Assembly (NCBI RefSeq): GCF_000479005.1
Contig: NZ_AWXC01000004.1
Location: 1-64,000 of the forward strand
DNA: 64,000 bases
Source: Prevotella sp. BV3P1
GTDB taxonomy: Bacteria; Bacteroidota; Bacteroidia; Bacteroidales; Bacteroidaceae
Reading direction: 5' to 3'
Shown: piece after piece, positions 44,914 through 55,321 of the stretch
Layout: each line of letters starts with the position of its first letter
Position numbering within the stretch: position 1 is the first letter of the stretch
Program-made: the position numbers and the translations under genes
The notes under the pieces: generated by a model
Databases searched by the model: none
Told to the model about the DNA's origin: nothing
What the model saw: only the letters and a program-made list of their open reading frames with translations

Positions 44914-46350
44914 ATGCGTAATCTCTCCAATGCCGACTTGGCTCATCTCCTTGATCAACCTATCTTTCATCACCTATCCGCTGTGGCCGATGACTTGCAG
45001 CTGGAATGCTATGTAGTGGGTGGCTATGTTCGCGACCTTTTTCTCGAACGACCGTCCAACGACATCGATGTGGTGGTGGTAGGCAGCGGAATTAAAGTAG
45101 CCGAGGCTTTGAAGCAGCGGCTGGGCAAGCAAGCCCATCTGTCGGTATTTCGCAATTTTGGAACGGCGCAAGTGAAGTATCGGGGGCTGGAAGTGGAGTT
45201 TGTGGGTGCCCGAAAAGAGAGCTACAGCCACGATTCACGCAAGCCCGTAGTGGAGGATGGCACCTTGGAGGACGACCAAAACCGGCGTGATTTCACCATC
45301 AACGCCATGGCCATCTGCCTCAACGAGGCGCGGTTTGGTGAACTGGTCGATCCGTTTGACGGTCTGTTGGATATGGAAGACGGCATCATTCGCACGCCGC
45401 TCGATCCCGACATCACCTTCTCCGACGATCCATTGCGTATGATGCGCTGCGTGCGTTTCGCCACACAATTGAAGTTTTTCATCGAGGATGAAACCTTTGA
45501 GGCATTGCAGCGCAACCGGGAACGCATCAAGATTGTCAGTGGGGAGCGTATCGCTGACGAACTGAACAAAATCATGATGACCGACCAACCCAGTCGGGGA
45601 TTCGTAGAACTGTATCGCTGTGGACTGCTCGATCTTATCTTACCCGAGTTCACTCTCATGGATATCGTGGAAACAAGGAACGGCAGAGCGCATAAAAACA
45701 ATTTCTATCATACCCTGGAGGTGGTTGACAACATTTGCCAACATACCGACAACTTGTGGCTTCGGTGGGCCGCTTTGTTCCATGACATCGGGAAACCACG
45801 CAGTAAAAGGTGGGATGTTAAGGCCGGATGGACGTTTCATAACCATAATTACATTGGCTCCAAGATGATTCCGGGCATCTTTAGACGGCTCAAATTTCCC
45901 ATGGACAGCAAGATGAAGTATGTGCAAAAAATGGTTGATATGCACATGCGTCCCATCGCTATCGCCGATGAAGAGGTGACCGACAGTGCCGTTCGTCGCT
46001 TGATGAACGATGCCGGTGACGATATTGACGGCCTCATGACGCTGTGCGAAGCCGACATTACCAGTAAGAACGCACAGCGCAAACAGCGTTTTTTGGACAA
46101 CTTTCGCATGGTACGCGAGAAGTTGGATGACCTGAAAGAACGCGACTACAAACGCCTGTTGCAGCCTTGCATCGACGGAAACGAAATCATGGAAATGTTC
46201 CACTTGCAGCCATCGCGCGAGGTGGGGACGCTGAAACAGACCTTGAAAGACGCGGTGCTTGATAACAAGGTGCCGAACGAACGCGAACCATTGATGGCTC
46301 TTTTGATTGAAAAAGCCAAAAAAATGGGGTTGGACGTACCTCAAAAATAA
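44914..46350 (+). CDS. cca: tRNA nucleotidyltransferase (CCA-adding) with HD domain
   Basis: 478 aa from the ATG at 44914. Class II nucleotidyltransferase head: YVVGGYVRDLFLERPSNDIDVVVVG with the DxD metal site, then RRDFTINAMAI and DPLRMMRCVRFATQL. An HD-type phosphohydrolase domain follows (FYHTLEVVDNICQH, ALFHDIGKP). The protein adds or repairs the 3'-CCA of tRNA; in principle the family also contains poly(A) polymerases, but the template-like motif order and the absence of another candidate favour the CCA role. It is monocistronic. Repeat copy E lies directly downstream. Confidence 0.87.
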   Translation: MRNLSNADLAHLLDQPIFHHLSAVADDLQLECYVVGGYVRDLFLERPSNDIDVVVVGSGIKVAEALKQRLGKQAHLSVFRNFGTAQVKYRGLEVEFVGARKESYSHDSRKPVVEDGTLEDDQNRRDFTINAMAICLNEARFGELVDPFDGLLDMEDGIIRTPLDPDITFSDDPLRMMRCVRFATQLKFFIEDETFEALQRNRERIKIVSGERIADELNKIMMTDQPSRGFVELYRCGLLDLILPEFTLMDIVETRNGRAHKNNFYHTLEVVDNICQHTDNLWLRWAALFHDIGKPRSKRWDVKAGWTFHNHNYIGSKMIPGIFRRLKFPMDSKMKYVQKMVDMHMRPIAIADEEVTDSAVRRLMNDAGDDIDGLMTLCEADITSKNAQRKQRFLDNFRMVREKLDDLKERDYKRLLQPCIDGNEIMEMFHLQPSREVGTLKQTLKDAVLDNKVPNEREPLMALLIEKAKKMGLDVPQK

Positions 46351-46377
46351 GCGTGAAGGAACAGCAGTTTTGTCAAT

Positions 46378-46697
46378 ATTTTTGGTCATTTCAAAACTTG
46401 CATTTTAGAAAAAATCCAGCCAATAATAGCTTCAAAAATCACTTTCTGATGCCCTTGTTTGGCCAAAAGCATTGACTTTGGTCTTCTATAGCATGCTTTT
46501 TGCCCTCGAAAAGCATACCCGTTGCAGGTCAAACTCAATGCTCTTGGCGTGCAATTTGCATGCTTTTGAGATAACGTTCATAGGGAATTAAGCAGGAAGT
46601 TGCTGTGGGTGAAGCATATACAAAATTCGCGTATTTTCGACCAAGAAGGCAGTTGCTTGTAAATACGCGAGTATTAGAGCGGGTTTGCAAGATTTTT
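46378..46697 (-). repeat. Long structured intergenic repeat, copy E (diverged)
   Basis: Read on the minus strand, the hairpin is CGCGTATTT with AAATACGCG (46661-46669 and 46628-46636). The core contains TCAAAAGCATGCAAATTGCA, GGTATGCTTTTCGAGGGC, AAAAAGCATGCTATAG and ACCAAAGTCAATGCTTTTGG. The ends are poorly kept: only GATTTTTTC and a degenerate CTTGCAA remain. It is in the 650-bp gap between cca and the RND operon; 46698-46920 has nothing I can assign. Confidence 0.72.
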
Positions 46698-46923
46698 CAA
46701 CATCCCAGGCAACCCGTTTTTGACATTTTGGAGGGGGTGAAATATCATCGATATCAACGCTCACTTTCATCTTTCTCGAATCCGTTTGATGTGCATGTTT
46801 TAACATTTTTGTTCCAATGAAGAATGTTTGCATCCACTTGATGTAAATCCTCTATTTTCGTTATTTGCAGATAATATATGTTAAATGTATGTGGTATTGA
46901 TGCCATAGTGAGAAAAAATCATG

Positions 46924-46931
46924 TAAATTTG
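46924..46931 (+). promoter_or_regulatory. Promoter -7 box for the RND efflux operon
   Basis: TAAATTTG, about 70 nt before the first ATG; the -33 element is not clear. Confidence 0.5.
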
Positions 46932-47000
46932 CATGACAAAAACTTATAGACTTTCAATAGTTTTCAAATGAGTTCTTATTGTATGTTTTTTTGAGAAAGT

Positions 47001-48218
47001 ATGAAAAATAATAGATTATATAAAGGTATGAGACAAAAAAGTATGTTTTTGTTTGCAGCCATGGCTGCACTCTTGGTTTCGTGTGGCGGTAAACCCAACA
47101 TGAAATTCGGTGACAACGAATACCCTGTCACGCAGATAGAGGCGACGGGGTCTACAACCCAAACCACTTATCCGGCCGTGATTAAAGGTATTCAAGACGT
47201 TGAGATTCGGCCGAAGGTATCGGGATTCATTACAAAACTGAACGTGAAAGAGGGCCAAACCGTAGGCAAGGGTCAGGTGTTGTTCGTGATAGACAACAGT
47301 ACTTATCAGGCATCGGTACGCCAAGCGCAGGCTGCCGTGAACTCAGCCAAATCGCAACTCAACACGGCTAAGTTGACATACGAGAACAGTGAGCAGTTGT
47401 TCAAGAGCAATGTCATAGGCCAATACGAATTACAATCAGCTCAAAACACTTACGCAACGGCGCAGGCAGCGGTGGCTCAGGCACAAGCTGCACTGGCTTC
47501 GGCTAAGGAGATGCTGAGCTTCTGCTATGTGAAGAGTCCGGCGGCAGGTGTCGTTGGCAGTCTTCCTTTCAAGGTGGGGGCCTTGGTGAGTGCCTCAAGT
47601 CCCACGCCGTTGACCACCGTTTCCAACAACAGTACTATGGAGGTTTACTTCTCCATGACAGAAAAAGACGTGCTGGAAATGACCAAGACATCGGGCAACG
47701 TGTCGGCTGTCATCGCATCGATGCCAACGGTAAAATTGCAGATGGCCGATGGCACCATCTACAACCAGCCTGGCAAGGTGGTGAAGATGAGTGGTGTGAT
47801 AGACCAAACTACGGGTACCTTGACACTGATTGCTCACTTCAATAATCCAGATCGGTTGTTGAAGAGTGGCGGATCGGGATCTATCATCGTGCCACGGGTA
47901 AGCAACCAAGCCATCGTTATTCCGCAGTCGTATGCAACTGAGGTGCAGGATAAGATTTTTGTGTATACGGTTGGCAAGGACAACAAAGCCAAATACACGG
48001 AAATCAAGGTGGCACCGCAAAACGATGGACAAAACTATATCGTGACAGAGGGACTGAAAGTAGGCGACCGCATCGTTACCAATGGCATTACAAAGTTGAG
48101 CGATGGTATGGAAATCAAGCCCATCACACAGGCGCAGTACGCCAAGAAAATAGCTGATGCAGAGAAGCTTGGTGAGATTCAGGGTGACTACGGAAAGATG
48201 AAAGAGGCCTTTAAATAA
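47001..48218 (+). CDS. RND efflux periplasmic adaptor lipoprotein (AcrA/MexA-like)
   Basis: 405 aa. Lipoprotein signal with AALLVSCGG; Met-10 (47028) is an equally good start. Lipoyl half-motifs at about 65-90 (VEIRPKVSGFITKLNVKEGQ) and 165-190 (SFCYVKSPAAGVVGSLPFKVG) flank a helical hairpin very rich in Ala/Gln (AQAAVNSAKSQLNTAKLTYE). A beta-barrel and membrane-proximal domain follow (GTLTLIAHFNNPDRLLKSGG). It joins the RND pump and the outer-membrane channel encoded next. Confidence 0.92.
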   Translation: MKNNRLYKGMRQKSMFLFAAMAALLVSCGGKPNMKFGDNEYPVTQIEATGSTTQTTYPAVIKGIQDVEIRPKVSGFITKLNVKEGQTVGKGQVLFVIDNSTYQASVRQAQAAVNSAKSQLNTAKLTYENSEQLFKSNVIGQYELQSAQNTYATAQAAVAQAQAALASAKEMLSFCYVKSPAAGVVGSLPFKVGALVSASSPTPLTTVSNNSTMEVYFSMTEKDVLEMTKTSGNVSAVIASMPTVKLQMADGTIYNQPGKVVKMSGVIDQTTGTLTLIAHFNNPDRLLKSGGSGSIIVPRVSNQAIVIPQSYATEVQDKIFVYTVGKDNKAKYTEIKVAPQNDGQNYIVTEGLKVGDRIVTNGITKLSDGMEIKPITQAQYAKKIADAEKLGEIQGDYGKMKEAFK

Positions 48219-48295
48219 AGGTGCATTTGATGGGTTGGGGTAAGAACCGGCCAGTCATGAATGCTGAAAAGTAAGCGAGAAAACAACAACGAATT

Positions 48296-51200
48296 ATGAC
48301 ATTTACGAAATTTATCAAGCGACCGGTATTGTCAACGGTGATCTCCGTGGTCATCGTAATCTTGGGATTCATCGGACTGTCCACGCTTCCCATCGAACAA
48401 TATCCGGATATAGCGCCACCAACCATTTCGGTATGGACCAGTTACATCGGCGCAAATGCTGAGACGGTGAAAAACTCTGTGCTCGCTCCCCTTGAGGAAA
48501 GCATCAACGGAGTGGAGAACATGGAGTACATGACCTCGCAGGCTACCAACGCCGGTGGGGCGCAAATTACCATTTATTTCCGTCAGGGAACCAATCCAGA
48601 CATGTGTGCCGTCAACGTGCAGAACCGCGTTTCGCAGGCTCAAGCCTTACTGCCGGCAGAAGTAAACCGCGTGGGTGTGACCGTATCCAAGCGTCAGACC
48701 TCGCAGGTGTTGATGTACACGCTGACGTCGGAAGGTGGCAAATACGATGATAGGTTTTTAACCAACTACAACAACATCAACATCATTCCGGCCATCAAGC
48801 GTGTTCAAGGCGTGGGTGACGTGCAGAGTCCGGGTATGAAAACCTACTCCATGCGTATCTGGCTGAAGCCTGATGTGATGAAACAGTATGGCTTGATGCC
48901 ATCTGACATCGCAGGTGCATTGGCCGAACAAAACGTGGAAGCTGCCCCTGGTTCGTTCGGCGAACAGAGCAACATGGCCTACGAGTATGTGATGCGCTAT
49001 AAAGGTCGTCTGAAAACAGCCGAGGAGTTTGGCAACATTATCTTGCACAGTACGCAGACGGGACAGACCTTGAAGTTGAAAGATGTGGCAAAGATAGAAC
49101 TTGGTGGGTTGACTTATGCCGTGAGCATGCGCAACAACAACCAACCATCGTCCATGGGTATGGTTCAACAAATTGCGGGTTCGAACGCCAACGACATTGC
49201 TAAAGCTGTGAAAGCTGAATTGGAAAATCAGGCTAAGAACTTCCCGCCGGGCATGGAATACAAGATTAACTATGATGTGACCGAGTTCCTTTACGCTTCT
49301 ATCGAGGAGGTTGTCAAGACATTGGTCATTACCTTGCTGCTGGTATTCTTGGTGGTTTACATCTTTTTACAGGACTTCCGTTCTACCTTGATTCCGATGA
49401 TTGCCGTTCCGGTGTCACTGATAGGAACATTCTTCTTCTTGCAATTGTTTGGATTCTCCATTAACTTGCTGACGCTGTCGGCCCTGTTGCTGGCGATAGC
49501 CATCGTGGTTGACGACGCCATCGTGGTGGTTGAGGCTGTGCATGCCAAGTTGGATTTGGGGTATAAGAGTGCTTTGACCGCCAGCATTGATGCGATGAAC
49601 GAAATTGCGGGTGCCATTATTTCCATCACGTTAGTGATGGCTGCGGTATTCGTTCCGGTGTCGTTCATCGGTGGAACATCAGGAACGTTCTACCGAGAGT
49701 TTGGTGTCACCATGGCGGTGTCAATCATCATATCGGCCTTGAACGCATTAACGCTCTCGCCAGCATTGTGTGCCCTCATTCTGAAACCAAAGAATGAGGA
49801 TGGCACCGAGCGCGAGATGAGTAGGATAGATCGTTTTCATGCGTCGTTTAATACCAGTTATGAGAAGGTCTTGGGTAAATACAAAAATCGATTGCAAAAG
49901 CTGGTTAGGAAGCCTGTTCTCACGGGTGTCTTCATCTTGGTGGGTGCAATAGCCTTGCTCTTGACCATGAAAACAACCAAAACAGGATTGGTTCCGGATG
50001 AAGATACGGGTACGCTGTTCTGTACGGTGTCTATGCCTCCGGCAACAAGTGCCGTGCGCACGCAGCAGGTGATCGACCAGGTTGATGCTATGTTGGCCAG
50101 CAATCCGGCCATTCAGAGCCGCGAACAGCTGCAAGGATATAACTTCATTGCCGGGCAAGGGTCTGACCAAGCTACCTTTATTATCAAGTTGAAGCCTTTC
50201 AGTGAGCGTAACATGGGGCAAAGTGCCATGGCGGTTTTAGGTATGATATACAAGCAGACGGCTCAGATTAAGGATGCTCAAATCTTGGCATTCGCACCTC
50301 CTATGATTCCTGGTTTCGCCTTGAGCAACGGTGTTTCCTTAGTGTTGCAGGACAAAACGGGTGGCGATTTGAATAAATTCTTCCAAGTAACCAAGGCTTA
50401 TTTGGCCGAATTGAACAAGCGTCCAGAGATACAAATGGCCATGACCTCGTACAATCCAAACTATCCTCAGTATCTGATTGATGTTGATGTGGCTAAATGT
50501 AAGCAGGCAGGCATATCTCCTGCCACCGTCTTGAGTACGCTTCAGGGATATTACGGTGGCATGTACGCCTCTAACTTCAATGCATACGGCAAGTTGTATC
50601 GTGTCATGATTCAGGGCGATGTGTCCAGTCGTGAGCGTCCGGAAGGACTGAATGACATCTATGTTCGTACACCTGGCGGCATGGCACCCGTGCAAAGTTT
50701 CATTTCGATGAAGCGTGTTTTCGGCCCATCAAATATCAATCGATTCAACATGTTTACGAGTATCAACGTACAGGTAACACTGAATAGCGGTTATTCCACA
50801 GGTGAAGCCATTCAAGCCATCAAGGAAGTTGCTGCGACAGACTTGCCTCAAGGCTATGGATACGACTTCTCTGGCTTGTCAAGGTCAGAGAGTGAATCGA
50901 GCAATGTCACTGGCATAATATTTGTATTGTGCTTCTTATTCGTGTATTTGATATTGGCAGCGCAGTACGAAAGTTACCTGTTGCCCTTCGCAGTTATCCT
51001 CTCTATACCGTTTGGATTGGCGGGTGCTTTCCTCTTCACGCAGTTGTTTGGACACAATAATGACATCTACATGCAGATTTCTTTGATTATGTTGATAGGT
51101 TTGTTGGCCAAGAATGCCATTTTGATTGTGCAGTTCGCACTTGAAAGAAGGCGCACCGGTATGGCCATCACATGGTCTGCCATTCTCGGATCGGGTGCTC

Positions 51201-51505
51201 GTTTGCGCCCTATCTTGATGACTTCATTGGCTATGGTCATCGGTTTGTTGCCCATGATGTTTGCCATGGGCGTGGGAAAGAATGGTAATCAAACGCTGGG
51301 TGCGGCCGCTGTAGGAGGTATGTTGATTGGTACGCTCTGTCAATTGTTTGTTGTTCCGGGTTTGTTTGTCATCTTCCAGGCATTGCAGGAGAGGTTCACA
51401 CCGATTAAGTTTGATGATGAAGAGAATTCTGAAGCAGAGGCTGAACTGCAGCAATATGCGCGTCGCCCGGTAGGAATCACAGTAGATGAGTATAATAAGG
51501 AATAG
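48296..51505 (+). CDS. RND multidrug efflux pump (AcrB/MexB-like)
   Basis: 1069 aa, full HAE1-family length. It starts MTFTKFIKRPVLSTVISVVI (TM1) and shows the repeated porter and membrane halves. The proton relay Asp pair is in TM4 (AIAIVVDDAIVVVEA). GGTSGTFYREFGVTMAVSI and LIGLLAKNAILIVQFA (TM10) are further family marks. It uses the proton gradient to expel drugs, bile salts or similar compounds through the partner channel. There are 77 nt between it and the adaptor gene, and it is followed within 2 nt by the channel gene. Confidence 0.95.
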   Translation: MTFTKFIKRPVLSTVISVVIVILGFIGLSTLPIEQYPDIAPPTISVWTSYIGANAETVKNSVLAPLEESINGVENMEYMTSQATNAGGAQITIYFRQGTNPDMCAVNVQNRVSQAQALLPAEVNRVGVTVSKRQTSQVLMYTLTSEGGKYDDRFLTNYNNINIIPAIKRVQGVGDVQSPGMKTYSMRIWLKPDVMKQYGLMPSDIAGALAEQNVEAAPGSFGEQSNMAYEYVMRYKGRLKTAEEFGNIILHSTQTGQTLKLKDVAKIELGGLTYAVSMRNNNQPSSMGMVQQIAGSNANDIAKAVKAELENQAKNFPPGMEYKINYDVTEFLYASIEEVVKTLVITLLLVFLVVYIFLQDFRSTLIPMIAVPVSLIGTFFFLQLFGFSINLLTLSALLLAIAIVVDDAIVVVEAVHAKLDLGYKSALTASIDAMNEIAGAIISITLVMAAVFVPVSFIGGTSGTFYREFGVTMAVSIIISALNALTLSPALCALILKPKNEDGTEREMSRIDRFHASFNTSYEKVLGKYKNRLQKLVRKPVLTGVFILVGAIALLLTMKTTKTGLVPDEDTGTLFCTVSMPPATSAVRTQQVIDQVDAMLASNPAIQSREQLQGYNFIAGQGSDQATFIIKLKPFSERNMGQSAMAVLGMIYKQTAQIKDAQILAFAPPMIPGFALSNGVSLVLQDKTGGDLNKFFQVTKAYLAELNKRPEIQMAMTSYNPNYPQYLIDVDVAKCKQAGISPATVLSTLQGYYGGMYASNFNAYGKLYRVMIQGDVSSRERPEGLNDIYVRTPGGMAPVQSFISMKRVFGPSNINRFNMFTSINVQVTLNSGYSTGEAIQAIKEVAATDLPQGYGYDFSGLSRSESESSNVTGIIFVLCFLFVYLILAAQYESYLLPFAVILSIPFGLAGAFLFTQLFGHNNDIYMQISLIMLIGLLAKNAILIVQFALERRRTGMAITWSAILGSGARLRPILMTSLAMVIGLLPMMFAMGVGKNGNQTLGAAAVGGMLIGTLCQLFVVPGLFVIFQALQERFTPIKFDDEENSEAEAELQQYARRPVGITVDEYNKE

Positions 51506-51507
51506 TG

Positions 51508-52902
51508 ATGAAAAAACAAAATATAATGATTATGGGACTTGCAGCATTGGCATTGACCAGCTGCAAGAGCCTCTATGGAACGTACCAACGCCCCAATGTG
51601 AACACCAAGGGAATCGTTCGTGATTCGCTTTCGATGACAGATACGTTGGTTGTGACGGACACTACGAGCTTTGGTAACATGCCATGGCGCAGTGTGTTTA
51701 CCGATCCACAATTGCAAACGCACATAGAAAGGGCATTGACCAACAATGTAGATCTTCTGAATGCTGCGCTGAACGTGAAGATGGCTGAGGCACAATTGAA
51801 GGCAGCCAGGTTGTCTTTTCTTCCTTCTTTCACCTTTGCTCCCCAGGGAACTATCGCTTCTTGGGATGGTGGAAAGGCCATTTCAACTTATCAATTGCCC
51901 GTTGCTGCCAGCTGGAATGTTGACCTATTTGGCAATTTGCTCAGTCAGAAACGTGCCGCACAGGTAGCATTATTGGCCACAAAGGACTATCAGACGTTGG
52001 TCAAAACCAATATTATCAGCGGGATAGCGAATATGTATTATACCCTTTTGATGCTCGACAAGCAGCTCGAAATCGTCAACAACATGCAAGAATTGACCAA
52101 GGAAACGTGGGACAAGATGAAGGTATTGAAGGATCTTGGACGTGGTATTCGGTCGACAGGTGTGCAGAGTGCCGAAGCAAACTACTATGCTGTGGAGGCC
52201 AAAAAGACCGATTTGGTGCGCCAGATACGTGAAACGGAGAACGCTTTGTCGCTCTTGATGGGACAACCGGCACAGAGTATTTCGCGCGGAAGGCTTGAGA
52301 ATCAGGCTCTGCCCACGAACTTATCTACCGGCATCGGTATCCAGTTGCTGGCCAATCGTCCCGACGTTCATGCAGCTGAGATGCAATTAGCCGAATGTTT
52401 CTATGGCATAGAAACCGCTCGAAGCCGATTTTATCCAAGTCTAACGATTGCTCCTACCGGCATGTTTACCAACAGTGCGGGAGCTGCAGTCATCAATCCA
52501 GGCAAATGGATGCTGTCGGCTGTCGGCAGTTTGGTGCAGCCTATTTTCCAAAAAGGAAAGATTATTGCAGGTCTACGCGTTGCTGAAGCGCAATATGAAA
52601 AGGCCTACAACACATGGCAGAACAGCATTTTCAAGGCAGGAAATGAAGTGAGTAACGCACTTGTGCTTTACCATTCGTCGGATGAAAAGAGCAAGATTGA
52701 GGCTAAACAAATACAAACTCTGCAACAAAATGTGGAGGATACCAAGCTTCTTTTAAGTCAGTCGAGCAGTACATACCTTGAGGTAATCACTGCTCAGCAA
52801 ACCCTTCTCAATGCGCAGATGGCTAAGATTACGGACGATTTTCACAAGATGCAGGCTGTTGTAAACCTCTATCAGGCCCTCGGAGGCGGCGTGAAAGAAT
52901 AG
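51508..52902 (+). CDS. Outer-membrane efflux lipoprotein (OprM/TolC-like)
   Basis: 464 aa from ATG 51508 (a GTG at 51505 overlaps the previous stop). Lipoprotein signal ending ALTSCKSL. The two OEP halves are visible: NNVDLLNAALNVKMAEAQLKAARLSFLPSF and NRPDVHAAEMQLAECFYGIETARSRFYPSL, plus VEDTKLLLSQSSSTYLEVITAQQTLLNAQ near the end. It is the exit duct of this RND system, distinct from the TolC-like gene at 8.3 kb. Confidence 0.92.
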   Translation: MKKQNIMIMGLAALALTSCKSLYGTYQRPNVNTKGIVRDSLSMTDTLVVTDTTSFGNMPWRSVFTDPQLQTHIERALTNNVDLLNAALNVKMAEAQLKAARLSFLPSFTFAPQGTIASWDGGKAISTYQLPVAASWNVDLFGNLLSQKRAAQVALLATKDYQTLVKTNIISGIANMYYTLLMLDKQLEIVNNMQELTKETWDKMKVLKDLGRGIRSTGVQSAEANYYAVEAKKTDLVRQIRETENALSLLMGQPAQSISRGRLENQALPTNLSTGIGIQLLANRPDVHAAEMQLAECFYGIETARSRFYPSLTIAPTGMFTNSAGAAVINPGKWMLSAVGSLVQPIFQKGKIIAGLRVAEAQYEKAYNTWQNSIFKAGNEVSNALVLYHSSDEKSKIEAKQIQTLQQNVEDTKLLLSQSSSTYLEVITAQQTLLNAQMAKITDDFHKMQAVVNLYQALGGGVKE

Positions 52903-52984
52903 GGTAGGATGGTTGATAAGTCGACAAAGTAGGGCCCATTAGGTAAATTAGACTGGTCACATAAAGCCCGACCCGCATGATGTA

Positions 52985-53026
52985 CCAACTTATCAACTAA
53001 CAAACTATAAACTAAAAAACTAAAAA
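52985..53026. repeat. Degenerate AACTNATAAACT repeats before lpxA
   Basis: CCAACTTATCAACTAACAA followed by ACTATAAACTAAAAAACT runs up to the lpxA start codon; same style as the runs before def and truB. Confidence 0.6.
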
Positions 53027-53028
53027 TT

Positions 53029-53811
53029 ATGGCATACGATATCAGTGAGAAAGCGGAAATATCACCCAAAGCGAAGATTGGAAACAATTGTGAAATCTTC
53101 CCTTTCGTATATATTGAAGAAGATGTAGTGATAGGAGACAACTGTGTGATTTATCCCTTTGTCAGCATTTTGAAGGGAACTCGCATGGGAAGCAACAACA
53201 CCGTGCATCAATGTTCGGTGATGGGAGCCCTTCCACAGGACTTTGAATTCAAGGGAGAAAACACCGAATTGATTATTGGAAACAACAACATCATTCGTGA
53301 AAATGTAGTCATCAATCGGGCAACCCATGCGGGAGGACAGACCGTCATCGGCCATGACAACTTCTTAATGGAAGGAACTCACATCTCACATGATACCAAA
53401 GTAGGTAATCAATGTGTGTTTGGATATGGAACAAAGATTGCCGGTGACTGTGAAATTGGCAATGGAGTGATTTTCAGTTCGAGTGTCATCGAGAATGCGA
53501 ACACACGCGTTGGCGACTATGCCATGATACAAGCTGGTACCACGTTCTATAAAGACGTGCCGCCGTACATCATTGCTGGCGGTGTACCGGTAAGCTATGG
53601 AGGTCCCAACAAGACCATGTTGGAAACGTATGGCATCACAGAAAAGGTTCAGAGTCACATAGCCAATGCTTACCGCCTGATATTCCATGGCCAAACAAGT
53701 GTGTTTGATGCGGTGCTGCAAGTAAAGGAACAGGTTCCCGGCGGTCCTGAAATTGAAAACATCATACGTTTCATTCAGGCGACAAAAGCAGGAATCATCG
53801 GTAAACTTTAG
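53029..53811 (+). CDS. lpxA: UDP-GlcNAc O-acyltransferase (LpxA)
   Basis: 260 aa. First step of lipid A synthesis: transfer of a 3-hydroxyacyl chain from ACP to UDP-GlcNAc. The N-terminal two thirds is a left-handed beta-helix with hexapeptide repeats (AEISPKAKIGNNCEIFP, VVIGDNCVIYPFVSI). NRATHAGGQTVIGHDNFLM contains the catalytic His region, and the C-terminal helical domain starts near 195. No lpxC/fabZ gene is adjacent in this window. Confidence 0.93.
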   Translation: MAYDISEKAEISPKAKIGNNCEIFPFVYIEEDVVIGDNCVIYPFVSILKGTRMGSNNTVHQCSVMGALPQDFEFKGENTELIIGNNNIIRENVVINRATHAGGQTVIGHDNFLMEGTHISHDTKVGNQCVFGYGTKIAGDCEIGNGVIFSSSVIENANTRVGDYAMIQAGTTFYKDVPPYIIAGGVPVSYGGPNKTMLETYGITEKVQSHIANAYRLIFHGQTSVFDAVLQVKEQVPGGPEIENIIRFIQATKAGIIGKL

Positions 53812-53840
53812 TTCGCATCGAACACATTTATATAAAGAAC

Positions 53841-53877
53841 AGGATAGGTTGGCGCAATAGCTTTCCTATCCTTTTTT
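53841..53877 (+). terminator. Terminator of lpxA, overlapping the pdxT stop
   Basis: AGGATAGG (53841-53848) pairs with CCTATCCT (53865-53872), then six T. The right arm is also the end of pdxT coding sequence on the other strand. Confidence 0.8.
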
Positions 53878-54438
53878 AATGCTGTCAACAAAATACCTGT
53901 GTATGCTTACGTCCTCATCCAGCTCGGGATGGAAGGCCGTGACCAGCTGATGGCCTTGCCGGGCGGCCACAATGTGTCCGTTGACCGTAGCCAACGCCTC
54001 GGCCTCGCCATATACTTGATTGATATAAGGGGCGCGGATAAAGGTCATGGGGATGTCGTTTTCAATGCCTTTGAATGATGATACGGTGCGAAAACTGCCC
54101 AACTGTCTGCCATAAGCGTTGCGGCAAACGTCAATGTCCATTGTGGAAATGCGTGAAGCCGCTTGTCCATTCTCTTGTTTTGCCAGCAAGATAAGTCCTG
54201 CGCAAGTGCCAAATACCGGCAATCCCTCACGGATTTCACGCTGTATGGATGTCAGCAAATCGAGGTCGTGCAGCAACTTCACCATTGTGGTGCTCTCTCC
54301 ACCGGGAATAATCAGACCGTCTTTCGGCTGCTGCCAGTCGTCTTTGTTCCTAACCTCAAACGTTTCTACGTCCAAAGAACGGAGCATTCGTTCGTGTTCG
54401 ACGAATGCTCCTTGTAATGCCAATATCGCTATTTTCAT
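53866..54438 (-). CDS. pdxT: Pyridoxal 5'-phosphate synthase glutaminase subunit
   Basis: 190 aa, class I glutamine amidotransferase that passes ammonia to PdxS. The catalytic Cys is in VFGTCAGLILLA, with IPGGESTTMVKLL nearby and the His-Glu pair in TAFHPELDED. It is the last gene of the operon, 4 nt after pdxS. Confidence 0.96.
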   Translation of the reverse strand: MKIAILALQGAFVEHERMLRSLDVETFEVRNKDDWQQPKDGLIIPGGESTTMVKLLHDLDLLTSIQREIREGLPVFGTCAGLILLAKQENGQAASRISTMDIDVCRNAYGRQLGSFRTVSSFKGIENDIPMTFIRAPYINQVYGEAEALATVNGHIVAARQGHQLVTAFHPELDEDVSIHRYFVDSIKKG

Positions 54439-54442
54439 CTGT

Positions 54443-55321
54443 TTACTTTCCTCTTTCTGCCATCAGCACTTCAATCTCGTGTTCGTTGATGCCCACCATG
54501 GCTTCACCAAGGTCTTCTGACAGCTCGGCCAACCGCTTCGCATCGTTGTAGCTGGTCACAGCTTGAACGATGGCAGCTGCGCGCTTGGCTGGATTGCCCG
54601 ATTTGAATATGCCCGAACCCACGAACACTCCTTCAGCTCCAAGTTGCATCATCAGGGCTGCATCGGCAGGAGTTGCTACACCACCGGCGGCAAAGTTCAC
54701 CACAGGCAGCTTGCCGTTTTCGTGTACATACTGTACCAATTCGTAGGGAACCTGCAATTGTTTGGCGGCCTCGTACAGCTCATCTTCAGCCATAGAGGTA
54801 AGTCTTCTGATTTCAGCCTGCATCATGCGCATGTGCGTCACAGCCTGAACCACGTCGCCAGTACCTGGTTCTCCCTTGGTTCTGATCATGGTTGCGCCTT
54901 CAGCAATGCGTCTGAGCGCCTCACCAAGGTTCTTTGCACCGCAGACAAAAGGTACTTCAAACTTGGTCTTATCAATGTGATAGACATTGTCTGCGGGCGA
55001 GAGTACCTCGCTCTCATCGATGTAATCAATCTCAATGGCCTGCAAAATCTGAGCTTCAACAAAGTGTCCGATGCGGCATTTGGCCATCACCGGAATGCTT
55101 ACGGCCTGCTGAATGCCCTTGATCATGTGCGGGTCGCTCATGCGCGAAACGCCTCCTGCCGCGCGAATGTCGGCCGGTATGCGCTCGAGAGCCATCACCG
55201 CACAGGCTCCGGCTTGTTCTGCGATACGTGCTTGCTCGGGTGTTGTAACGTCCATGATGACACCTCCCTTGAGCATTTGTGCTAAATTACGATTCAGTGT
55301 TTGTCTTTCAGTTGTTTTCAT
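54443..55321 (-). CDS. pdxS: Pyridoxal 5'-phosphate synthase lyase subunit
   Basis: 292 aa TIM barrel that makes PLP from ribose-5-phosphate, glyceraldehyde-3-phosphate and ammonia (DXP-independent route). The active Lys residues are in [13 protein letters not shown]-region and [28 protein letters not shown] and [21 protein letters not shown] bind phosphate. It overlaps the upstream regulator by 4 nt (ATGA), so regulator and synthase are translationally coupled. Confidence 0.97.
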   Translation of the reverse strand: MKTTERQTLNRNLAQMLKGGVIMDVTTPEQARIAEQAGACAVMALERIPADIRAAGGVSRMSDPHMIKGIQQAVSIPVMAKCRIGHFVEAQILQAIEIDYIDESEVLSPADNVYHIDKTKFEVPFVCGAKNLGEALRRIAEGATMIRTKGEPGTGDVVQAVTHMRMMQAEIRRLTSMAEDELYEAAKQLQVPYELVQYVHENGKLPVVNFAAGGVATPADAALMMQLGAEGVFVGSGIFKSGNPAKRAAAIVQAVTSYNDAKRLAELSEDLGEAMVGINEHEIEVLMAERGK